A stretch of 64,000 bases of DNA from Streptomyces sp. NBC_00353. GTDB taxonomy: Bacteria > Actinomycetota > Actinomycetes > Streptomycetales > Streptomycetaceae. A model generated the notes under the pieces. That model made no database searches. It had not been told where the DNA came from and was given only the letters and a program-made list of their open reading frames with translations. Position numbers and translations under genes: made by a program. The stretch spans positions 9,483,501-9,547,500 of the forward strand of contig NZ_CP107985.1 of assembly GCF_036108815.1 (NCBI RefSeq). Reading direction: 5' to 3'. Below are positions 53,084 to 62,697 of the stretch, in pieces. Position 1 is the stretch's first letter. Every line of letters starts with the position of its first letter.

Positions 53084-53713
53084 ATGACGGACACCTACGA
53101 CCCCACCCGCACCGCGGTCCTGCTGGTCGACCCCTACAACGACTTCCTGTCCGAGGGGGGCAAGATCTGGCCGGCGGTCCAGCAGGTGGCCACCGACGTC
53201 GGCCTGCTGGACAACCTGCGCGCCGTCGTCGCCGCCGGCCGCCAGGCGGAGCTGCAGATCGCCTTCGTCCCCCACCGCCGCTGGCACGAAGGCGACTACG
53301 AGGACTGGGACCACCCCAACCCCACCCAGCAGCTGATACAGCAGCGCCACAGCTTCGCGCTGGGCACCTGGGGAGGCGAGTTCCACCAGGACCTCCAGCC
53401 CGCCGACGGTGACGTGATCGTCCAGGAGCACTGGGCGCAGAGCGGTTTCGCCAACACCGATCTGGACTTCCAGCTCAAGCAGCACGGCATCACCCACGTG
53501 ATCGTCATCGGCCTGCTCGCCAACACCTGCATCGAATCCACCGGCCGTTACGCGATGGAGCTCGGCTACCACGTGACCCTCGTCCGCGACGCCACCGCCG
53601 CGTTCATGCCCGAGATGATGCACGCCGCCCACGAACTCAACGGCCCCACCTACGCCCACACCATCACCACCACCGCAGAACTGCTGCGGACGCTGGACAA
53701 CGGAGAGTACTGA
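53084..53713 (+). CDS. Isochorismatase-family cysteine hydrolase
   Basis: 209 residues. Catalytic Asp16 (AVLLVDPYNDF) and Cys near residue 153 (GLLANTCIEST) are in place; the position usually held by Lys appears as Glu/His (VIVQEHWAQSGF), as in a common Streptomyces subgroup. Such enzymes hydrolyse amides or vinyl ethers. Start after AAGGAC. The stop is 1 bp before the ALDH start. Confidence 0.85.
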   Translation: MTDTYDPTRTAVLLVDPYNDFLSEGGKIWPAVQQVATDVGLLDNLRAVVAAGRQAELQIAFVPHRRWHEGDYEDWDHPNPTQQLIQQRHSFALGTWGGEFHQDLQPADGDVIVQEHWAQSGFANTDLDFQLKQHGITHVIVIGLLANTCIESTGRYAMELGYHVTLVRDATAAFMPEMMHAAHELNGPTYAHTITTTAELLRTLDNGEY

Positions 53714-53714
53714 G

Positions 53715-55292
53715 ATGGCACTGACCGGAGACATGCTGATCGGCTCGTCGAACGTCCCGGCATCCGCCGGCACGATGAAGGCACTCAACCCCGCGACGGG
53801 CGAGCACATCGGACCGCAGTTCGCACTCGGCGGCCCGGCCGAGGTCGACCGTGCCGCGCGCCTGGCCGACGAGGCCTTCGACAGCTACAACCGCACCGGC
53901 CTCAAGGAACGCGCCGCGTTCCTCGAGCTGATCGCGGACCGGCTGGACGGGATCAACCAGGAGCTGGCCGAGCGGGCGGCACTGGAGACCGGCCTGCCCG
54001 CAGCGCAACTTCAGGGCGAGGCGGCCAAGGCCGCCTCCCAGTTCCGGCAGTTCGCCGACGTGGTCCGCGAGGGCCGCTTCCGCGACGCCACCGTCGACCC
54101 GGCGCAGCCTGAGCGGCATCCGCGGCCGCGGATGGACCACCGCATGCAGAAGATCGCTATCGGGCCGGTCGCCATCTTCGGCGCGAGCAACTTCCCCATC
54201 TCCTACTCCATCGCCGGCGGCGACACCGCCTCCGCGCTGGCCGCGGGCGCCCCAGTCGTCCTCAAGGCCCACAACGCCCACCCGGGCGCCTCGGAGCTGC
54301 AGGCGCGCGCCATCCGGAGCGCGGTCGTCGACTCCGGGCTGCATGAGGGAGTGTTCTCCATGGTGCGGGGGGCGGGCAACGAGATCGGTGAGGCGCTGGT
54401 GGACCACCCGCTGATCAAGGCGGTGACCTTCACCGGTTCCGAGCGCGGTGGCATGGCGCTGTACCGGCGGGCCCAGCTGCGCCCCGACCCGATCCCGGTC
54501 TTCGCCGAGATGACCAGCGTCAACCCCACCTTCATCCTGCCCGCGGCGCTCGCAGCACGCGGCGCCGAGGCCGGTGACGGTTTCGCCGAGCGCATGCTCG
54601 TCAACGTCGGCCAGGCCTGCCTCAAACCGGCCATCCTGCTCGCTGTCGACGGTCCGGGCTACGCCGAGATGCGCGACGCGGCCAAAGCACGGGTGAACGC
54701 CATGGGTGCGCGCACCATGCTGACCCCGGGCATCCACGACGCATACGACCAAGGCGCGCAGCGGCTGCGCGAGTCCGGCGCCGAGACCCTCACCGAGGGC
54801 CCGGAGCCCCAGGGCTCCTGGGAGGGCCGCTCGCGGCTGCTCGAGGTCGACGGGGAGCGGTTCCTGGCAGATCCCGGCCTGGCCGAGGAGGTCTTCGGAC
54901 CGGCCGCGCTCCTGGTCCGCCTGACCGGCATGGCCCAGCTCCTCGAGGTGGCCCGGACATTCCGCGGTCAGCTGTCGGCGACGATGCACCTCGACGAGGC
55001 CGACCACAGTGACGCCGCGCGCCTGCTGCCGATCCTGGAGCGCCGTACCGGCCGGATCGTGGTGAACGCGTTCGCCCACCCGCAGGAGGTCGGACACGCC
55101 ACCATCCACGGCGGCCCCTTCCCGGCCACCACCGACAGCCGCTTCACCTCGGTCGGCATGACGTCGATCGACCGTTTCCTGCGACCCGTCACCTACCAGG
55201 GCTTCCCTGACGCGCTGCTGCCGGACGCACTGGCCGCGGACAACCCCCTGGGGCTGCGGCGGCTGGTCGACGGGCACCCCACCCAGGACTGA
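53715..55292 (+). CDS. NADP-dependent aldehyde dehydrogenase (alpha-ketoglutarate semialdehyde DH-like)
   Basis: 525 residues. The catalytic Glu (FAEMTSVNP) and Cys (VNVGQACLKPAI) and cofactor motif FTGSERGG are visible; overall closest in layout to KGSA/2,5-dioxovalerate dehydrogenases. Overlaps in transcription unit with the isochorismatase-like gene, thus both probably degrade one substrate under TetR control. Confidence 0.88.
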   Translation: MALTGDMLIGSSNVPASAGTMKALNPATGEHIGPQFALGGPAEVDRAARLADEAFDSYNRTGLKERAAFLELIADRLDGINQELAERAALETGLPAAQLQGEAAKAASQFRQFADVVREGRFRDATVDPAQPERHPRPRMDHRMQKIAIGPVAIFGASNFPISYSIAGGDTASALAAGAPVVLKAHNAHPGASELQARAIRSAVVDSGLHEGVFSMVRGAGNEIGEALVDHPLIKAVTFTGSERGGMALYRRAQLRPDPIPVFAEMTSVNPTFILPAALAARGAEAGDGFAERMLVNVGQACLKPAILLAVDGPGYAEMRDAAKARVNAMGARTMLTPGIHDAYDQGAQRLRESGAETLTEGPEPQGSWEGRSRLLEVDGERFLADPGLAEEVFGPAALLVRLTGMAQLLEVARTFRGQLSATMHLDEADHSDAARLLPILERRTGRIVVNAFAHPQEVGHATIHGGPFPATTDSRFTSVGMTSIDRFLRPVTYQGFPDALLPDALAADNPLGLRRLVDGHPTQD

Positions 55293-55882
55293 CGCACCCG
55301 TCCCTCGCCGGTTGCCCTGCAAGCAACCGCCCGCGATTCCCGCCACACCGGAGGCGGCACTCGTGGTCCGGTGCAACGGGCAGGGTTCACAACTGCTGTG
55401 CACACAAGCTGCTTTGGCGAACGTGGGCACGTTTGAGTGAACGGTGTGACGGTCTGTGGGGGTGTCTGGCGGGGTGTGCGTAATGTTCTCGGTGCGATCT
55501 GGGACGCCGGGTGTGGCGTCAGCGGTCGGGGCCCCCGTGTCACCAGCGAGATGGTTCGGGGCCTCCCCGTCGCCTCTGGCCACACCCCTATGGCCAGGTC
55601 GTAGGGATCCCGCCCGCCCGGGACGGACCGCATACGGGATATGCGTCGCCGACCGGGACGCGAAAGCGGAGGACCAGCGCGCCCAAAACCGTTCGGGGCG
55701 CGCCGGTGAGCCAGGACTCACTCCTGCTCACTGCCCAGGAACGGTCCCGTCGCGACCACCGCCCCTGCGGTCGTCACCGCCCCCGAGAGGCGGCTGCTCG
55801 CTCCCCAGCGCGCGCACCCCGTCGGGGGTGCCCCGTGCTTCTGCTCGCACCGGCCTCGCACCCGCTCCGAGTTTGAGGGGGA
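55293..55882. other. Noncoding region after the ALDH gene
   Basis: A hairpin GGTTGC/GCAACC near 55310-55330 can terminate the ALDH transcript. No gene was recognised in the rest, which precedes the convergent LAL gene. Confidence 0.5.
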
Positions 55883-58660
55883 TCAGGATTCCAGGGCGTC
55901 TCGCAGCATGGCGCGGGAGGTGATGCCCAACTTCGGGTAGATCTGGTAGAGGTGGGCGCCGACGGTCCGGTGGGAGAGGAACAGACGTTCCGCTACCTGC
56001 TTGTTGGTCAGGCCGGAGGCGGCGAGCCGGGCTATTTCCAGTTCCTGGGGTGTGAGCGTATGTGCTGTGGAAGCCCCGGGTCGGCGCCTGCCGGAGCCGG
56101 CGGCCCGCAGTTCCGTCTCGGCGCGTTCGACCCATGGACGGGCCCCGAGGTGTTCGAATGTGGACAGTGCGGCGCTGAGAGGTCCTCTGGATTCTGTGGT
56201 TGCCCTGACGCGTCGCAATCGTTCGCCGTAGGCGAGTTGGACGCGGGCGAAGTCGAACATCCACCGCTCAGCGCCCGCGACCGCCAGGGCTTTCGTGAAC
56301 AGTGCGAGGGCCTCGTCGTCGTTTGTGGTGGCCAGGGCGGCACAGGCCTCCATCAGCAGGGCGTGGCGTGAGGAGATCCTGGCCACGTCGGCTTCCCGCA
56401 TCGCGCGTACATGGGCGGCGGCCTCCGTCTGCCGGTCGGTCCGGACGGCGGCCTCGACCAGGTCCATCGTCGCCCACAGAGCGTGCGGCGCGTGCGAGGC
56501 GAGAGTTCCTGCGGGGCTGATGGCGCCTGCGTGCTCGTATGCGCCGGCGAAGTCACCGCGTCCCAGGGCTGCCACGGCTGCCGCGTGATGGGCATAGTGC
56601 GCGGCACAGAACGCCCTGCGGCGCGTCGCCCAGTGGATGACGCCTTCGGCTGTCGCGTCCGCTCGGTCCGCGTCCCCGCGGGCGCCGGCGAGGAGGGCCT
56701 GGACGTACAGGAAGTACCAGGCGAAGGCGGTGTAGCCGTGTGTTTCGCACAGCTGGACTCCCTCGTCGGCCAGTTGCGCCGCTTCGTCCCACATTCCGGT
56801 GAGGTAGTCGTCCAGACAGAGGTGGATCAGTCCGGCCATGTGCCGGCGGGCCGGGCCGCCGTCGCGTCCCATGCGTACCATCCGCCACTGCGCTTCGCGG
56901 ACATCTCCCAGCCGGTCGACATAGAGGGCCGCCGAACCGGTCCGCTGCATCGGGGCGGGGTCGGTCATCTCGGTCAACTCCGCCACGAGGTGGTCGAGTT
57001 CCTCCGAGGCCGCGGCGCCTGTGCGTGCCGGGTCGGAGAACGTCTTGCCCAGCGCGGACAGGACCACGGGCACCTCGGGCGTCAGCTTCTCCAGCGCCCG
57101 GTAGTAGGGCTGCCACAGGTCGCGTCGGGCACCGAAGAAGCAGACCAGCGCAAGCGCGTGAAGCGCGTCCACGAGCGCCTTGTCGTCGGCGTCGTACGCG
57201 TGGGTTCCGGCTTCGATCGCGTCGACCAGCAGACGGTGGGCCGTGTCGACATCGCTGTCGCCGTTCAGGATGAGAACGGCAGTGGTTGCCGCCGAGTGCA
57301 GGGAGCTCTTGTGATCGGGGGCCGCCTGCCTGGCCTCGTCCAGGAGCCTTTGGGCGCTGGGCAGGGCCCCGGTGGATTCGGCGCCGACGTAGGCCGCCTC
57401 GGCGAGCCGGCGGCCGCGGTCGGAGCCGGGCGGGGTGAGGTCCGCGGACCGGATCAGTGTCCGCATGCTGCCCGCGGCATCACCGCGGCGCAAAGTGATC
57501 CGCGCCGCGTGCTCCAGCAGGGCGGCCACGTTCTCGTCCGGTTCCAGGGTCGCCTCGCCCAGGTGCCAGGCCCGCCGTTCGGGCTGGTCCACCAGGACGT
57601 GGGCGAGCGCGGCGTGCACCGCGCGCCGTTCGCCGCTGGTGGAGTTCTCCACCACTGCCGAGCGGATGAGGGGGTGACGGAACCTCAGCCGTCGCGCTCC
57701 CTCGTCGATGTGGACCAGTTGGTCGCGCTCGGCAGGTGTCAGGTCGTCCAGGTCGTATCCGTCGTTCGCCTGCCGCGTGGCAGCCTGCAGCACCCCGAGA
57801 TCGCCTACACCTTCCAGCGCGGCCAGCAGCAGAAGACGCTGCGACGGCTGCGGCAGACTCGTAATCCGGGAGCCGAAGACTGTCTCCAGGCACCGGCTGA
57901 GCGGCAGCACGGCGGGGACTTCGCCGGCCGGTCCCCGCATCGCGGACAGTGCGGACGGCAGTTCCAGCAGGGCCAGTGGGTTGCCATGCGCCACGGTCAG
58001 CAGGCGCCGGCGGGCACTGGCGACCAGGTCCGGGAACCTTGTACTGACCAGGTGGTCCGCCGACGCTTCGTCCAACGGCTGCAGCTGGTATTCGGGCAGG
58101 ACACCGCTGTCGTGCAGGCTCTGCGAACCGGAACGCGATGTGGCGAGAAAGCTCACGCGGATGCCGGTTGCCCGGCGCGCGACGAAACCCAGTACGGCCG
58201 CACTCGCCCGGTCGAGCCAGGGCAGGTCGTCGATGACGAGCAGAAGCGGGTCACCGGCTGCGACCGTTCGCAGCAGGAGCAGTACGGCGTTGGAGACCAT
58301 GAGCCGTTCCGGCGGTGAGCCGCTTTCGAAACCGAGGGCGACGCGCAGGGCGTCACGGAAGGGCGCCTGCAGTTCGCCGAGCGCGTCCTGGAAGGGAAAG
58401 AGGACCTGGTTGAGACCCGAGTAGCTGCAGTTCGCCTCGAACTCCACACCACCGGCGCGCAGAACCCGGGTTCCGTCCGCCCGGGCCGCCTCGGCGAGGG
58501 CGTCCAGCACTGCCGTCTTCCCGACGCCCGCTTCTCCTGACAGCAGAAGTGCGCCGCCTCCGGCTCCGATGCCCAGCAGATCACGGATCCGCTGAAGGTC
58601 GCGGTCCCGGCCGATCAGGCGGTCGGCGGTGCCGCGTGCGGGGGAGTGACTGCCGATCAT
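55883..58660 (-). CDS. LuxR-family regulator with N-terminal ATPase (LAL type)
   Basis: 925 residues. Walker A GEAGVGKT at 42-49, Walker B LLLVIDDLPWLD near 140-150, a long alpha-helical/TPR-like middle and a C-terminal LuxR HTH from about 862 (LTPQELEIARLAASGLTNKQ, then VAERLFLSHRTVGAHLYQIY). Large ATP-binding LuxR regulators activate secondary-metabolism or catabolic genes. ATG 58660 with GAGAG upstream. No pathway partner is evident next to it. Confidence 0.92.
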   Translation of the reverse strand: MIGSHSPARGTADRLIGRDRDLQRIRDLLGIGAGGGALLLSGEAGVGKTAVLDALAEAARADGTRVLRAGGVEFEANCSYSGLNQVLFPFQDALGELQAPFRDALRVALGFESGSPPERLMVSNAVLLLLRTVAAGDPLLLVIDDLPWLDRASAAVLGFVARRATGIRVSFLATSRSGSQSLHDSGVLPEYQLQPLDEASADHLVSTRFPDLVASARRRLLTVAHGNPLALLELPSALSAMRGPAGEVPAVLPLSRCLETVFGSRITSLPQPSQRLLLLAALEGVGDLGVLQAATRQANDGYDLDDLTPAERDQLVHIDEGARRLRFRHPLIRSAVVENSTSGERRAVHAALAHVLVDQPERRAWHLGEATLEPDENVAALLEHAARITLRRGDAAGSMRTLIRSADLTPPGSDRGRRLAEAAYVGAESTGALPSAQRLLDEARQAAPDHKSSLHSAATTAVLILNGDSDVDTAHRLLVDAIEAGTHAYDADDKALVDALHALALVCFFGARRDLWQPYYRALEKLTPEVPVVLSALGKTFSDPARTGAAASEELDHLVAELTEMTDPAPMQRTGSAALYVDRLGDVREAQWRMVRMGRDGGPARRHMAGLIHLCLDDYLTGMWDEAAQLADEGVQLCETHGYTAFAWYFLYVQALLAGARGDADRADATAEGVIHWATRRRAFCAAHYAHHAAAVAALGRGDFAGAYEHAGAISPAGTLASHAPHALWATMDLVEAAVRTDRQTEAAAHVRAMREADVARISSRHALLMEACAALATTNDDEALALFTKALAVAGAERWMFDFARVQLAYGERLRRVRATTESRGPLSAALSTFEHLGARPWVERAETELRAAGSGRRRPGASTAHTLTPQELEIARLAASGLTNKQVAERLFLSHRTVGAHLYQIYPKLGITSRAMLRDALES

Positions 58661-58669
58661 TACACGCTC

Positions 58670-58867
58670 TCATTGCTGTTCGCGGGCCTGGGGGGTGGGC
58701 CGGGCGAGGTGGGTGACGGCCTCGCGTTGCTGCGCATCGTGGGCGATGTGCAGCAGCTGGGCGAAGGACGGCCGGGTGAAGTCGTGCGCAGTGAGCCGGC
58801 CCTGCCATGCGCTGTCGCCGACGGCGGCGTCCCGGGGACGGATGATTGTGCGCGGGACTTCTTTCAG
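58670..58867 (-). pseudogene. Small orphan ORF upstream of the LAL gene, without canonical start
   Basis: A natural-looking 65-residue peptide (VPRTIIRPRDAAVGDSAWQG, LTAHDFTRPSFAQLLHIAHD) ends at 58670, only 9 bp before the LAL start. No ATG/GTG/TTG is available; the first codon that would overlap the PPOX stop is CTG (CTGA instead of ATGA). It may be a degraded gene or one using CTG. Confidence 0.35.
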
Positions 58868-59535
58868 CGTTCCGTGAGGTAGCCGGGGACGGTGATCGAC
58901 GGGTCGAGATCGTCGGCGGGCACAGGCTCCCCGTAGGTACGCGTCACGGGCAGCACGCCCGTCCAGTGGGGGAGGGCGAGGTCGTCGGGGTCGTCGTTGG
59001 GGTCACCGGTGCGCACCTTGGCGGAGACCTCGTGGAGGTCGAGGGCGACGACGGCGGTGGCGGCCAGTTCCTTGACGTTCGCGGGGCGGGAGTCTGCGGC
59101 GCGGCCGGGCACGATGTGGTCGATCAGGGCGTCCAGGGCGGCCGAGCGTTCGACGGGGTCGGTGACCTGGCGGGCGACGCCGTGCACGACCACGCAGCGG
59201 TAGTTGATCGCGTGATGGATGGCGGACCGGGCCAGCACGAGCCCGTCCACGTGCGTGACGGTCAGGCACACCGCGAGCCCGGTGTCCTCGCCGGCGCCGC
59301 GCAGCGGCCGGGAGCCGGCGGAGCCGTGCACGTAGAGCCGTTCCCCGACGCGGGCGTACAGGGTCGGCAGCACGACCGGGGCACCGTCACGGACGAAACC
59401 GAGGTGGCAGAGGTAGTCCGCGTCGAGAATCGCGTGCACCAGCTCACGGTCGTACGAGGCGTGCCTGCGGATGCGGGTCGGGACGGTGCGGTCCGTAGCG
59501 GCGTACGCATCGCTGACGGAGGGCGGGGAAGATAT
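58864..59535 (-). CDS. Pyridoxamine 5'-phosphate oxidase-family (PPOX, FMN-binding) protein with ATA start
   Basis: 223 residues. Split-barrel flavin-binding domain: YDRELVHAILDADYLCHLGF, GAPVVLPTLYARVGERLYVH then GSAGSRP, YRCVVVHGVARQVTD. The family reduces or binds flavins/F420. The natural start would be MSSPPSVSDAYAATD, but the first codon reads ATA at 59533-59535; AAAAGGA lies 7 nt upstream, an ideal SD. Other in-frame start codons are absent. Divergent from the MocR regulator, a frequent pair. Confidence 0.7.
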   Translation of the reverse strand: MSSPPSVSDAYAATDRTVPTRIRRHASYDRELVHAILDADYLCHLGFVRDGAPVVLPTLYARVGERLYVHGSAGSRPLRGAGEDTGLAVCLTVTHVDGLVLARSAIHHAINYRCVVVHGVARQVTDPVERSAALDALIDHIVPGRAADSRPANVKELAATAVVALDLHEVSAKVRTGDPNDDPDDLALPHWTGVLPVTRTYGEPVPADDLDPSITVPGYLTER

Positions 59536-59566
59536 AGCGCAATCCTTTTGAACTAGTGCATACTGG

Positions 59567-60904
59567 ATGTTTGTGATAGGAGAATACACGTTTGCTGGAC
59601 GTGGCGCGGCGGAGATCGCGGCGAGCATCGAGCAGGCCATCGGACAGGGCACGCTTGCGCCAGGCACCGCGCTGCCACCGCTGCGGGAGCTCGCCACCGA
59701 ACTCGGCGTCAACCCCAACACCGTCGCCGCCGCCTACCGCCTGCTGCGCGACCGCGGCGTCATCGAGACCGCGGGCCGGCGCGGCAGCCGCGTGCGGCCA
59801 CGCCCCGCCACCACCGCGCACGACGAGATCCGCCTGGAGGTGCCGCCCGGAACACGGGACCTCTCCGCCGGCAACCCGGACACCGCGCTGCTACCCCCAC
59901 TCGGCGAGGCACTGGCCGAGGCCGCCGCCCGGCACGCGCGACAGCCCATGCTGTACGGCCACGCCCCGGTCGATGACGAGCTCGGCCGCCTGGCCCGCGC
60001 CGCCTTCGACGCCGACGGCGTCCCCGACGGCCCGGTCGGACTCACCTCCGGATCGCTCGACGCCATGGAGCGCGCGCTCCTTGCCCACCTGCGCCCCGGC
60101 GACGCGGTGGCGGTGGAGGACCCGGGCTGGGGCAGCCTCTTCGACCTCGTCCCCGCCCTCGGACTGCGGCCGATCCCGGTCGGCGTCGACGACGACGGCC
60201 CCCTGCCCCACGACGTGGAGCGGGCGCTTGGGCAGGGCGCACGAGCACTGATCGTCACCGACCGCGGCCAGAACCCCACCGGCGCCACGATCTCGGCCAC
60301 CCGCGCCCGCGACCTGCGCGCCATCCTCACCGGCCACCCACAGGTCCTCGTCATCGACGACGACCACGTGCACGGACTCACCGAACTGCCGCTCCACCCG
60401 CTCGCCGGCAGCACACAACACTGGATGCTCGTCCGCTCGACAGCCAAGGCCTACGGCCCCGACCTGCGCCTGGCCGCCCTCACCGGCGACCCCCTCACCG
60501 TCGACCGGGTCCGCGGCCGCTACCGCCTCGGCCCCGGCTGGGTCAGCCACCTGATCCAGCACACCGTGACCCACCTGTGGCGCACCGACGCCGTGGACAT
60601 CGCGGCGGTGTCCGCCGCCTACGCCGCGCGGCGCGACGGTCTCGTGCGGGCCCTGGCCGACCGAGGCGTCACGGCCTACGGCCGCAGCAGCATGAACGTC
60701 TGGGTGCCCGTCCCCGACGAGACCGGGGCGGTGACCCGGCTGCTGCAGGCCGGCTGGGCGGTCGCACCCGGCGCGCGCTTCCGGCTCTCCTCGCCGCCCG
60801 GCATCCGTATCACCATCTCGCCTCTCACCGTGGACGAGGTGCCGACCCTGGCCGACGCCGTCGCCGCCGCGATCCGCCCACACCGCACCGGACGCTTCGG
60901 CTGA
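59567..60904 (+). CDS. MocR-type (GntR/aminotransferase) transcriptional regulator
   Basis: 445 residues: N-terminal GntR wHTH (LPPLRELATELGVNPNTVAA, AYRLLRDRGVIE) fused to an aminotransferase-like PLP domain with the Schiff-base Lys in STAKAYGPDLRLAAL. PdxR/MocR proteins sense PLP or aminated compounds. It is divergent from the PPOX gene with which it commonly pairs. ATG 59567 lacks an SD; the -10-like CATACT lies just upstream, so the start may be slightly wrong or leaderless. Confidence 0.88.
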   Translation: MFVIGEYTFAGRGAAEIAASIEQAIGQGTLAPGTALPPLRELATELGVNPNTVAAAYRLLRDRGVIETAGRRGSRVRPRPATTAHDEIRLEVPPGTRDLSAGNPDTALLPPLGEALAEAAARHARQPMLYGHAPVDDELGRLARAAFDADGVPDGPVGLTSGSLDAMERALLAHLRPGDAVAVEDPGWGSLFDLVPALGLRPIPVGVDDDGPLPHDVERALGQGARALIVTDRGQNPTGATISATRARDLRAILTGHPQVLVIDDDHVHGLTELPLHPLAGSTQHWMLVRSTAKAYGPDLRLAALTGDPLTVDRVRGRYRLGPGWVSHLIQHTVTHLWRTDAVDIAAVSAAYAARRDGLVRALADRGVTAYGRSSMNVWVPVPDETGAVTRLLQAGWAVAPGARFRLSSPPGIRITISPLTVDEVPTLADAVAAAIRPHRTGRFG

Positions 60905-61318
60905 CGGACGACACAACTGGGGAACCACTGCATGGCGTCGCGGCGCACAGGACAGCCCCGGGCAAACGGAGCGAAGGCAGTGGCACACGCACATGAATTC
61001 AATGCAGGTGCACGACGCCCAGTGATCACCAAGACCGCTGCTTGCGTCCACACTCCTGCGGCAGCGTCTGTGCATCAGTCATGTGACTGAGAACCCTCGG
61101 TGCACTTTCGACACGCCATCGCCGCGGACACTGAAACCACTGCCGCCGATCGCACGCCGATGTCGTTGCCCCGGCCGCCCTGGCTGACCGTAAGCACCCG
61201 CGGCCGGGCACACTGCCCGGTTGCCCCTGCCCCGACGAGCGCGGCTCCGCCACCAAGGGCGATCTCATACGAGATACGCCCCTGCGCACCCTGCCCCCTG
61301 CGCTCTGTGGCTCCTGAT
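60905..61318. other. Noncoding region before the SsgA-like gene end
   Basis: No convincing gene. Contains one copy of the palindromic repeat at 61072-61095. Confidence 0.45.
61072..61095. repeat. Palindromic repeat copy 1 flanking the SsgA-like gene
   Basis: GCATCAGTCATGTGACTGAG followed by AACC; core CAGTCA-TG-TGACTG. Second copy at 61852-61875. Confidence 0.6.
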
Positions 61319-61786
61319 TCAGGGCTGATTCCGCTTCCCTTCGACAAGGGCAGCCACACTGGCGTCCCAGTCGACCTGGCAGAACTCCGTGCCAGGATGA
61401 ACCAGATCGAAGGTCTCCATCAGCCATTCCTCCAGCTGCCCTCGATCCATCTCGAGAAGGCATGACCGGCCATGTCCCTCCAGCCTCATGCACACCACAC
61501 GGCGTCCGTGGACGACCGACGGCCACAACCGTACGTCCCCCATGCCGCTCGGTTCCTCGGTGCCGTCGAAGAGCAGGTCACGCGAGACTGTCCACGTGAC
61601 CACACCGCCCCCCGGCGAGCGCAGTTCCAACAGCACGACAAGAGGGTCCGCCTCGGTGTAATGAAGTTCTGCCTTGAGTGGGAGACGGATCGACGGCCAA
61701 AGAACCCTGTTGATACTCAGGCGCAGCGAGCGCATGCAGTGGTCAGACCGGTCGCGAGCCGAAAGGCCTTGCTTCTTGAGTGGCAT
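61319..61786 (-). CDS. SsgA-family sporulation/cell-division regulator-like protein
   Basis: 155 residues. AELHYTEADPLVVLLELRSP then VTWTVSRDLLFDGTEEPSGMGDVRLWPSVV and VVCMRLEGHGRSCLLEM match the SsgA-like (SALP) family in order and spacing: the R-D-L-L strand, GDVRLWPS and the terminal helix with PGTE. SALPs occur only in morphologically complex actinomycetes and act in septum/spore formation. ATG 61786; a second ATG at 61735 gives a normal-length SALP. Confidence 0.8.
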   Translation of the reverse strand: MPLKKQGLSARDRSDHCMRSLRLSINRVLWPSIRLPLKAELHYTEADPLVVLLELRSPGGGVVTWTVSRDLLFDGTEEPSGMGDVRLWPSVVHGRRVVCMRLEGHGRSCLLEMDRGQLEEWLMETFDLVHPGTEFCQVDWDASVAALVEGKRNQP

Positions 61787-61851
61787 GGGGCGGCGCCCCT
61801 TTCAGGATGCGGGAGTGTTCCATCTACCTTGACCGCCAGGGCCCGTCCTGG

Positions 61852-61875
61852 GCATCAGTCAGCTGACTGAAGACC
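61852..61875. repeat. Palindromic repeat copy 2 flanking the SsgA-like gene
   Basis: GCATCAGTCAGCTGACTGAA followed by GACC; 20 of 24 positions identical to copy 1 and the palindromic core retained (CAGTCA-GC-TGACTG). Confidence 0.6.
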
Positions 61876-62391
61876 GTGTCCTATGGACTGAGGTGGGCGA
61901 CGGCTGGGCATGCGAGGAACGCCTGAGCCCTGACCACAGACTTGATTCCGAAGTGATCGCTCCGGAGTCTTTTGCTCAGGGCATGGGATGGCCGCCGGTC
62001 TGCCCGGCTTCTCCGCTTGATCGCAGCCCCCGGGTCCTCTCGGACAGGCCGCGGGCCAAGGCGCTGGTCACGGTTGCACGGGTGCCAACTCCAAGGCCGG
62101 CGCTCGGGCCGGTATGGATGAGGCACGGGCAGAGCGGGCCAGGGGACAGGGTGGCGCAGGCGCTGCAAGCGTTCATGGCGTCGGAGCTGTGGGCCGAAGA
62201 CGGGCCTGCCTTCGCGGATGTCACAGCGCAACCGCGCCGATGCCACCCCTACGAGAAGGCCGCAACCATCTACGTGGCCGGACTGCACATCGTAGGCGTC
62301 TTGCTCCGGTCTGCCCGCTGACCCAAACGACATCACCTAAGACGATGTCTCAGTTGGCGCGATCGATTGGTGACCGGCAGGATGCACCGGC
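61876..62391. other. Region of uncertain content
   Basis: Open frames exist on both strands (e.g. plus 61893-62321) but neither has a domain or normal codon pattern. I list it as noncoding with low certainty. Confidence 0.35.
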
Positions 62392-62697
62392 ATGGCAGAC
62401 CCCGAGCTTCAGCGCGTCAACGACATTGCCCTCACTGCGGTGCAGGCCCTGCTAGGGCTGATCTCATCCGATGTGGTAGCGGTAGCGATTGCGGCCGAGG
62501 AGGAAAGAGTGCTGCTCTCCTTCTGGGTACGTCGCCATACCGCCGAGATCGACGAAGACATCGCCGATGCGATTGGCGACCTGGAGGCGTTTCTCTATCC
62601 AGAGATTCCGCTGATCGAGCCGCGCGTCATGGTGGGTGTGCCGGACGCGGCCAACATGCAGCCTCACGAGCGCATGATCTATTGGGCCAAGTCCTAG
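62392..62697 (+). CDS. Small cytoplasmic protein of unknown function
   Basis: 101 residues, acidic (RRHTAEIDEDIADAIGDLEA, PLIEPRVMVGVPD, HERMIYWAKS). Resembles short actinobacterial proteins of about this length with a conserved IEPRV and MIYWAK ending; role unknown, perhaps immunity-like. ATG preceded by AGGATG. Ends at the IS5 element boundary. Confidence 0.55.
   Translation: MADPELQRVNDIALTAVQALLGLISSDVVAVAIAAEEERVLLSFWVRRHTAEIDEDIADAIGDLEAFLYPEIPLIEPRVMVGVPDAANMQPHERMIYWAKS

Noticed and set aside
53664..55721. 685-codon minus-strand ORF
   Set aside because: Antisense to the aldehyde dehydrogenase gene.
56411..58318. 635-codon plus-strand ORF
   Set aside because: Antisense to the LAL regulator.
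61881..62336. Minus-strand ORF of 151 codons
   Set aside because: Arg/His-rich with no domain; both strands are open here, so no choice could be supported.
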